This document shows, in pieces, positions 4,729 to 8,936 of a stretch of DNA of 8,936 nucleotides (position 1 is its first letter; every line of letters begins with the position of its first letter). The stretch spans positions 1 through 8,936 of the forward strand of contig JAHFCA010000050.1 of assembly GCA_023249715.1 (NCBI GenBank). The letters are read 5' to 3'. The notes beneath the pieces are model-generated. The model had not been told where the DNA came from and did no database searches. It worked only from the letters and a program-made list of their open reading frames with translations. Position numbers and translations under genes: made by a program. The DNA is from Elusimicrobiota bacterium. GTDB lineage: Bacteria > Elusimicrobiota > Elusimicrobia > 2-02-FULL-39-32.

Positions 4729-5904
4729 ATGTCGGAATATTCATACGAAAAAAAACTGGACATCCTCATTATTGGAGCCGGAGTTATCGGCTGCTCCATC
4801 GCTTACTTTTTAGCCAAAGAATCGCAAGGCAAACTTAAAATCGGCGTCCTGGAGCGCAATACCATTGGCGAAGAATCTTCCAGCGGGGCCGCGGGAATGT
4901 TAGCCGTGGGCGCAGAATTTAATCCTTCCCATCCTCTTTTTACCCTGGCCTTAGAAAGCCGAGATATGTTTGAAGCGTTAGCTCCCGAACTTAAACAAAT
5001 ATCCGGAGTTGATATCCAATATGTAAAGCATGGAATTTGCTCCATTGCCTATGACCAAAAAGAAGAAGACGCATTGCGCTCTCGTCTGGAGGAACAAAAA
5101 TTGTGCTCTTTGGGATGCGAATATATTGCTCCCGAAAACCTTCAGCAGCGTTTTCCATTTCTTAATCGCCGTTCTCTAGGAGGGCTGTGGTCCCCAAACG
5201 ATGGCCATGTATCGAGCAGTCGCCTCACTCTCGCATTTTCGCAAGCGGCTCAAAAATTGGGAGTTCAATTTTTTGAAATGGAAAGTTTTGACGCCTTTAA
5301 ACCGGGGAAAGGGGTTTTAAATTGCGTAGAGACCAACCTTTCAAAATTTTCCGCCCATCAATATATTTTCGCCACAGGCTCTTGGACCGGCAAATTACTT
5401 GGAGGGCAGGCCCCTGTGGAACCTGTAAAAGGGCAGATACTTTTATTTGAAATCCCAAAAAATTGGCCGTATTTAAACAGCTGGCGCGCTCCTATTTATT
5501 TGGGAACAACTCCAACCCCTAGCCCCATTGGCTGCTACATGGTCCCCAAATTAGATGGCCACATTTGGGTAGGAGCCACCATGGAACATAGAGGATTCGA
5601 CAAATCCGAGAACAAATCTGCCACGGAAACATTGTCCCGCTATGCTGCGGAAATATTCCCGGAGCTCGCCACTTTCCCGTTTAAAGGAACGTGGGTGGGG
5701 CTGCGCCCTGGAACTCCAGACCAACTTCCCATTTTGGGGCTCCTTCCAGAGACAGAAAACGTGTATGTCGCGAGTGGCCACTTTAGAAACGGAATTTTAC
5801 TCGCGCCCATTACTGGAAAACTTTTTGCCGAATTGATCCTTAAAGAGGAGCCACTCCCTCCCCAATTTTCTCCAGAGCGATGGAAAACCACAGCCATTGG
5901 ATGA
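4729..5904 (+). CDS. thiO: Glycine oxidase ThiO (FAD-dependent, thiamine biosynthesis)
   Basis: Cytosolic flavoenzyme of the DAO family that oxidises glycine with O2 to iminoacetate and H2O2, supplying iminoacetate to ThiG for the thiamine thiazole ring. It has 391 residues, near the usual 360-390. The N-terminal dinucleotide-binding fold has G16-A-G18-V-I-G21, followed by VLERNTIGEESSSGAAGMLA, the flavin-site segment typical of ThiO. Near the C-terminus are GTWVGLRPGTPDQLPILG and SGHFRNGILLAPITGKL (about 349-365), the family's substrate and FAD signature. It starts 18 bases after the preceding gene, and its last 25 bases overlap tadA. No other thi genes are in the window, so a related D-amino-acid oxidase role cannot be fully excluded, but GHFRNGILLAP favours ThiO. 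Confidence 0.9.
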   Translation: MSEYSYEKKLDILIIGAGVIGCSIAYFLAKESQGKLKIGVLERNTIGEESSSGAAGMLAVGAEFNPSHPLFTLALESRDMFEALAPELKQISGVDIQYVKHGICSIAYDQKEEDALRSRLEEQKLCSLGCEYIAPENLQQRFPFLNRRSLGGLWSPNDGHVSSSRLTLAFSQAAQKLGVQFFEMESFDAFKPGKGVLNCVETNLSKFSAHQYIFATGSWTGKLLGGQAPVEPVKGQILLFEIPKNWPYLNSWRAPIYLGTTPTPSPIGCYMVPKLDGHIWVGATMEHRGFDKSENKSATETLSRYAAEIFPELATFPFKGTWVGLRPGTPDQLPILGLLPETENVYVASGHFRNGILLAPITGKLFAELILKEEPLPPQFSPERWKTTAIG

Positions 5905-6332
5905 ATTTGGCCCTTAAAGAGGCGAAGAGAGCGGAAAAACATGGGGAAGTTCCTGTGGGGGCTGTTCTAGTCCACAAAAATAAGCTCCTCGCTTCTGCCT
6001 GCAATCTCACCATTTTCCGTAACGATCCTACCGCCCATGCCGAAATTCTTCTCCTCCGCAAAGCCTCTACCGTCTTGAAAAACTACCGCCTAGGTGATAC
6101 AATTATGTACGTGACAATGGAACCCTGCGCAATGTGCGCCGGGGCGCTCCTTTGGGCCAGAGTTAAGAAAGTGGTCTTTGGCTGTTGGGATGAAAAGAGC
6201 GGTTGTTTGGGTTCCGTCTTAAATTTTTCTCAAGTTCGTCCATTTAACCATAGGCTTCAAGTCTTAGGTGGTATAATGGAAGAAGAGTGCCGCCAAATCG
6301 TTCAAAATTTTTTTCGTAGCAAACGAAAATAG
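5880..6332 (+). CDS. tadA: tRNA-specific adenosine deaminase TadA
   Basis: Deaminates adenosine-34 of tRNA-Arg(ACG) to inosine, an essential wobble modification in most bacteria. The 150 residues match the usual length. Zinc and catalytic motifs are complete: TAHAE with H53 (zinc ligand) and E55 (proton shuttle), and EPCAMCAGAL with C83 and C86 (zinc ligands). EVPVGAVLV and the DEKSGCLGS segment also fit TadA rather than cytidine or guanine deaminases. The ATG at 5880 lies 25 bases inside thiO. A second ATG at 5901 forms an ATGA overlap with the thiO stop. I prefer 5880 because it keeps the HxxWMxxAL segment found in E. coli TadA; only weak Shine-Dalgarno character (GAG) is present. The last codons form a small A/T-rich hairpin (6311-6329). 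Confidence 0.93.
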   Translation: MENHSHWMNLALKEAKRAEKHGEVPVGAVLVHKNKLLASACNLTIFRNDPTAHAEILLLRKASTVLKNYRLGDTIMYVTMEPCAMCAGALLWARVKKVVFGCWDEKSGCLGSVLNFSQVRPFNHRLQVLGGIMEEECRQIVQNFFRSKRK

Positions 6333-6346
6333 ATCACGCAGTTCTT

Positions 6347-6369
6347 CCCCGAGCGCGTAGCGCAAGGGG
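6347..6369 (+). repeat. GC-rich hairpin in the tadA-ssrA gap
   Basis: CCCC-ga-GCGC (6347-6356), loop gta, GCGC-aa-GGGG (6360-6369). The outer and inner stems are each 4 bp, with a symmetric ga/aa internal loop. It ends 11 bases before the mature tmRNA 5' end and has no T-run. It may be part of the pre-tmRNA leader, a processing signal, or a tadA mRNA 3' end. No clear ssrA promoter was found between it and 6381. Confidence 0.5.
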
Positions 6370-6380
6370 TGTGACAGATT

Positions 6381-6729
6381 GGGGGTGAACTAGGTTCGAC
6401 AGGAACCGTGTTCCTCGAAGTCGCAGGTCGGAGTTGGTCGAAGGCTCCGTAAAAATCGACCAAAACAAAACAAGCCAACGAAGAATTGGCCCTCGCCGCT
6501 TAAGCGGTGACGTTCGCCTTAAAACTCCTGCTATTAGGGAGTGAACGTCGACAGCAGGATGCGTTCTACTGTGACTGCCTTGCCGCAGCAGAACCAAGAA
6601 ACAGTAGGGCTGGCGGTTCGGTGCTTCCGTTTAGAGAGAGCCGACCCGCGAGAACCCCTCTAAACTAAACCTGTAGAGGCTAGCGGAATATGTTTCTGGA
6701 CATGGGTGCAATTCCCATCACCTCCACCA
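6381..6729 (+). ncRNA. ssrA: Transfer-messenger RNA (tmRNA)
   Basis: Rescues stalled ribosomes by trans-translation together with SmpB. It is 349 bases, one-piece, with CCA encoded (6727-6729). Acceptor stem GGGGGTG (6381-6387) pairs with CACCTCC (6719-6725), with a G3-U wobble as in E. coli. The reduced D-region carries GGTTCGACAGG, the tmRNA hallmark. The T-arm is ATGGG/CCCAT (6702-6706/6714-6718). Pseudoknot PK1 is explicit: CGGAG/CTCCG (6429-6433/6445-6449) interlocks with TTGGTCGA/TCGACCAA (6434-6441/6456-6463). The tag frame starts 10 bases later. The stop is in a stem CGCCGC-TTAA-GCGGTG (6494-6509). A further interlocked set includes CCTGCT/AGCAGG (6527-6532/6553-6558) and GACGTTC/GAACGTC. 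It lies 48 bases after tadA and may share its transcript. The T-loop TGCAATT has G where U is usual at position 55. Confidence 0.97.
6474..6503 (+). other. tmRNA tag-peptide reading frame (ANEELALAA, stop TAA)
   Basis: Resume codon GCC (6474-6476), then AAC GAA GAA TTG GCC CTC GCC GCT and TAA (6501-6503). The encoded tag is ANEELALAA, nine residues, ending in ALAA like the E. coli tag and therefore a probable ClpXP-type degradation signal. The resume codon was chosen because it begins the conserved AN pair and sits 10 bases after PK1, close to the spacing in E. coli. Confidence 0.9.
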
Positions 6730-6731
6730 TT

Positions 6732-6761
6732 TTAACGATAAATTAGCGAGTACGTTATAAT
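6732..6761 (+). promoter_or_regulatory. Promoter of the squalene-hopene cyclase gene
   Basis: A perfect -10 TATAAT (6756-6761), with a weak -35 TTAACG (6732-6737) at an 18-base spacing. The -35 starts only 3 bases after the encoded CCA of ssrA. Transcription would begin at about 6768-6769, 2-3 bases before the ATG, again predicting an mRNA with almost no leader. Confidence 0.6.
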
Positions 6762-6770
6762 TTTATTTTA

Positions 6771-8936
6771 ATGTTTAAAGAATCTAGAGAAAAATGGGAA
6801 AAAGCTCAAGCGGTTAGAAAACTGTTAGAGGAAATTATCCTTTACGTGCAGTCGGATATCCTCCACCGCAATGCGGCCCGCATTATTCCTGCCCTCTCCC
6901 GATCTAACTTGTTTGTAAAACCAAAAAATTGGGACACCCTCTTTAAACCTAATGAAAATGGAAATGGAACCAGCGCCAGCGAGCTCCAGCAAGAATCTCA
7001 AGATCTTTTAGACCGCGTTATCTATCGAGCCCAACAAGCCCTTTTAAAAAAACAGAATAGTTCGCTTGGATATTGGGAAGTCCCTTTAAGAGCCGACAGC
7101 ACTTTAGAATCCGATACCATTACCCTCTACGCCTATATGGGCTGGTTAGAGAGTAAAAAGGAAAAGGTTCAAAAACTGGCGAACTACATTCTTACCCAAC
7201 AGCTATCTGACGGCGGCTGGAATATTTATCGCAATGGGCCTGCCGAAATTTCCGCCACAGTAAAAGCTTATTGGGCCTTAAAAATAGCGGGCCATGCTTT
7301 GGATTCCCCTCCCTTGCAAAAGGCGCGCGAAAGAATTTTTAAATTGGGCGGCATTCACAAAGTAAATTCTTATTCTAAATTTTACATGGCTCTTTTTGGT
7401 CTCTATGACTGGAATGGCGTTCCTGCCATTCCCCCGGAACTGATGTTGTTTCCTAAATGGTTTTATTTTAATATTTATGAAATGTCCTCTTGGACCCGAG
7501 GAATTGTAATTCCCCTCTCTATCGTTTGGGCCCTCAAACCCAAAAAATCGATTCCTTCTCAGGCCAGACTCGATGAACTCTTTAGACCGGGAGAACCGGA
7601 TTGGACTCCTGTGGGTTCCCCAACCCCTTTGGATGAAGGGATATTTTCCTGGAGAAAATTTTTCTTAGGATGGGACAAATTCTTTAAGACTATGGAAGGG
7701 CATGGGCCCCATTTTCTAAGGACGTGGTCCATGGGCTTAGCCAAAAAATGGATGATTGAACATTTTCAAGACTCCGATGGGTTGGCGGCCATTTTTCCTC
7801 CCATATTAAACTCCGTTATGGCTCTGGACGCTTTAGGGTATCCGGAAGATCACCCTACCCTTCAAGGCCAACTTAAAGCTTTAGAGGAATACGAAATGGA
7901 TCATCCTCACTCCAATAGTTTAGAGATGCAACCCTGCTTAGCTCCCATTTGGGATACGGCTCTCTCGGTGATTGCTTTAGCCGAATCGGGATTGCGGAGA
8001 AATCACCCGGCTCTTGTGCAAGCCACCGAGTGGCTTATCTCTAAAGAAGTCCGGCGGCCGGGGGATTGGCAAGTAAAAAATCCCACCTCCCAACCGGGCG
8101 GATGGGCCTTTGAATTTAAAAACGATTTTTATCCGGATATTGACGATACCGCCATGGTTCTTTTAGCTTTAAGATTGGTACATACAGATGACAATGATCT
8201 TTCCCAGGAAAGAGAAAAATCCTATTTGAGAGGCCTTAACTGGATGCTCTCCATGCAATGCACTAACGGCGGCTGGGCCGCTTTCGACAGAGATAACACT
8301 AAATTTATTTTTGAAAAAATTCCGTTTGCCGATCATAACGCCATGATTGACCCTCCCAGCGTTGATATTACTGGAAGAGTATTGGAACTCTTAGGTTACG
8401 TGGGTTACGATAAATCGTACGCCTGCGTGCAAAAGGCGATAGACTTTATTAAGAAGCACCAGGAAGCAGATGGTTCCTGGTATGGACGGTGGGGCGTCAA
8501 CTATATCTATGGAACTTGGCAAGTATTGCGGGGACTTGCGGCCATTGGAGAAGATATGCATTCCCCCCACATAGAAAAAGCAGTTCATTGGTTAAAAAGC
8601 GTGCAGAATTCCGATGGAGGTTGGGGAGAGCGCTGCGATACTTACGAAGATGCTTCCAGAAAAGGGAAATGTCCTTCTACTCCATCTCAAACAGCGTGGG
8701 GACTGATGGCCCTATTAGCCTCGGGACTCTATTACGACTCTGGCGTGGAAAAAGCGGTCACCTATCTCTTAGCCACGCAAAAATCGGATGGAACTTGGGA
8801 TGAAGAAGAATTTACCGGAACCGGGTTCCCCAAGGTCTTCTATTTGGAATACACGCTTTACAGAGATTACTTTCCTCTCCTGGCTTTGGGAGTTTATAGA
8901 TCTAAATGCGCAGCATGGCGTTCCCCAAAAAAATTT
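6771..8936 (+). CDS. shc: Squalene-hopene cyclase (3' end runs off the window)
   Basis: Membrane-associated class II triterpene cyclase that converts squalene to hopene or diplopterol, the entry step of hopanoids. 722 codons are open with no stop by the edge. The final segment GTGFPKVFYLEYTLYRDYFPLLALGVYR matches the family C-terminus, so only a short tail is missing. The catalytic acid motif DxDDT is present as D456-I-D-D-T460. Several QW repeats are visible: KKQNSSLGYW, QQLSDGGW, MQCTNGGW, KHQEADGSW, VQNSDGGW and TQKSDGTW (last at about 670-676). GGWAAFDRDN and AMIDPPSVDITGR are also typical. The N-terminus is about 80-90 residues before the first QW motif. The ATG has no Shine-Dalgarno site but has a TATAAT 9 bases upstream. 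No other hopanoid genes are in the window. Confidence 0.95.
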   Translation, partial: MFKESREKWEKAQAVRKLLEEIILYVQSDILHRNAARIIPALSRSNLFVKPKNWDTLFKPNENGNGTSASELQQESQDLLDRVIYRAQQALLKKQNSSLGYWEVPLRADSTLESDTITLYAYMGWLESKKEKVQKLANYILTQQLSDGGWNIYRNGPAEISATVKAYWALKIAGHALDSPPLQKARERIFKLGGIHKVNSYSKFYMALFGLYDWNGVPAIPPELMLFPKWFYFNIYEMSSWTRGIVIPLSIVWALKPKKSIPSQARLDELFRPGEPDWTPVGSPTPLDEGIFSWRKFFLGWDKFFKTMEGHGPHFLRTWSMGLAKKWMIEHFQDSDGLAAIFPPILNSVMALDALGYPEDHPTLQGQLKALEEYEMDHPHSNSLEMQPCLAPIWDTALSVIALAESGLRRNHPALVQATEWLISKEVRRPGDWQVKNPTSQPGGWAFEFKNDFYPDIDDTAMVLLALRLVHTDDNDLSQEREKSYLRGLNWMLSMQCTNGGWAAFDRDNTKFIFEKIPFADHNAMIDPPSVDITGRVLELLGYVGYDKSYACVQKAIDFIKKHQEADGSWYGRWGVNYIYGTWQVLRGLAAIGEDMHSPHIEKAVHWLKSVQNSDGGWGERCDTYEDASRKGKCPSTPSQTAWGLMALLASGLYYDSGVEKAVTYLLATQKSDGTWDEEEFTGTGFPKVFYLEYTLYRDYFPLLALGVYRSKCAAWRSPKKF

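Noticed and set aside
6334..6597. 87-codon minus-strand frame over the ssrA 5' part
   Set aside because: It lies over the tmRNA gene, whose acceptor stem, pseudoknot and tag frame explain the sequence.
8391..8803. Open frames on both strands within the cyclase region
   Set aside because: The squalene-hopene cyclase frame is continuous here, with QW motifs in register.
1..8936. CRISPR arrays, tRNA genes, insertion sequences, riboswitches such as TPP
   Set aside because: I looked for regularly spaced repeats, cloverleaf-like 3' CCA ends other than ssrA, transposase motifs and the TPP-box consensus near thiO, and found none.

Overview
The window comes from a Gram-negative (diderm) bacterium of moderate GC content. 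The evidence is an RND inner-membrane efflux pump paired with a TolC-type outer-membrane channel, together with a squalene-hopene cyclase. I cannot assign a phylum from sequence alone. The long nucleoside diphosphate kinase and the tmRNA tag ANEELALAA fit an under-sampled lineage better than a well-known model group, but that is inference.

Layout. Positions 1-3004 lie on the minus strand and hold a two-gene efflux operon: a TolC-family channel, then an RND pump that starts on an ATGA overlap and runs off the left edge after 575 codons. A 13-bp dyad and a compact promoter region (about 3005-3168) separate it from a divergent plus-strand toxin-antitoxin pair of higBA order (toxin 3169-3441, XRE antitoxin 3453-3728). 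The promoter of this pair sits in two tandem 17-bp palindromic units. A 152-base gap with three small hairpins follows. Next is a tight plus-strand housekeeping operon: ndk (3881-4408), an unrecognised 103-codon gene (4399-4710), thiO (4729-5904) and tadA (5880-6332). The tmRNA gene ssrA (6381-6729, CCA encoded) lies 48 bases behind tadA. A squalene-hopene cyclase gene (shc) with its own promoter starts at 6771 and is still open at the right edge after 722 codons.

How the parts relate. The left end is drug or metabolite export. The centre is a small TA module flanked by 14-bp near-identical direct repeats, as if it were inserted between the efflux and ndk units. The right part combines nucleotide metabolism (Ndk), thiamine thiazole precursor supply (ThiO), decoding (TadA makes inosine-34) and ribosome rescue (ssrA), followed by hopanoid synthesis.

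The most interesting pattern is in the translation signals. The first genes of transcription units (toxin, ndk, shc and probably tolC) each have a -10-like hexamer only 7-9 bases before the ATG and no convincing Shine-Dalgarno site. Several internal genes (RND, antitoxin, the 103-codon gene) have clear Shine-Dalgarno sites. This predicts leaderless mRNAs for first genes. In the TA module it would give different translation modes to toxin and antitoxin.
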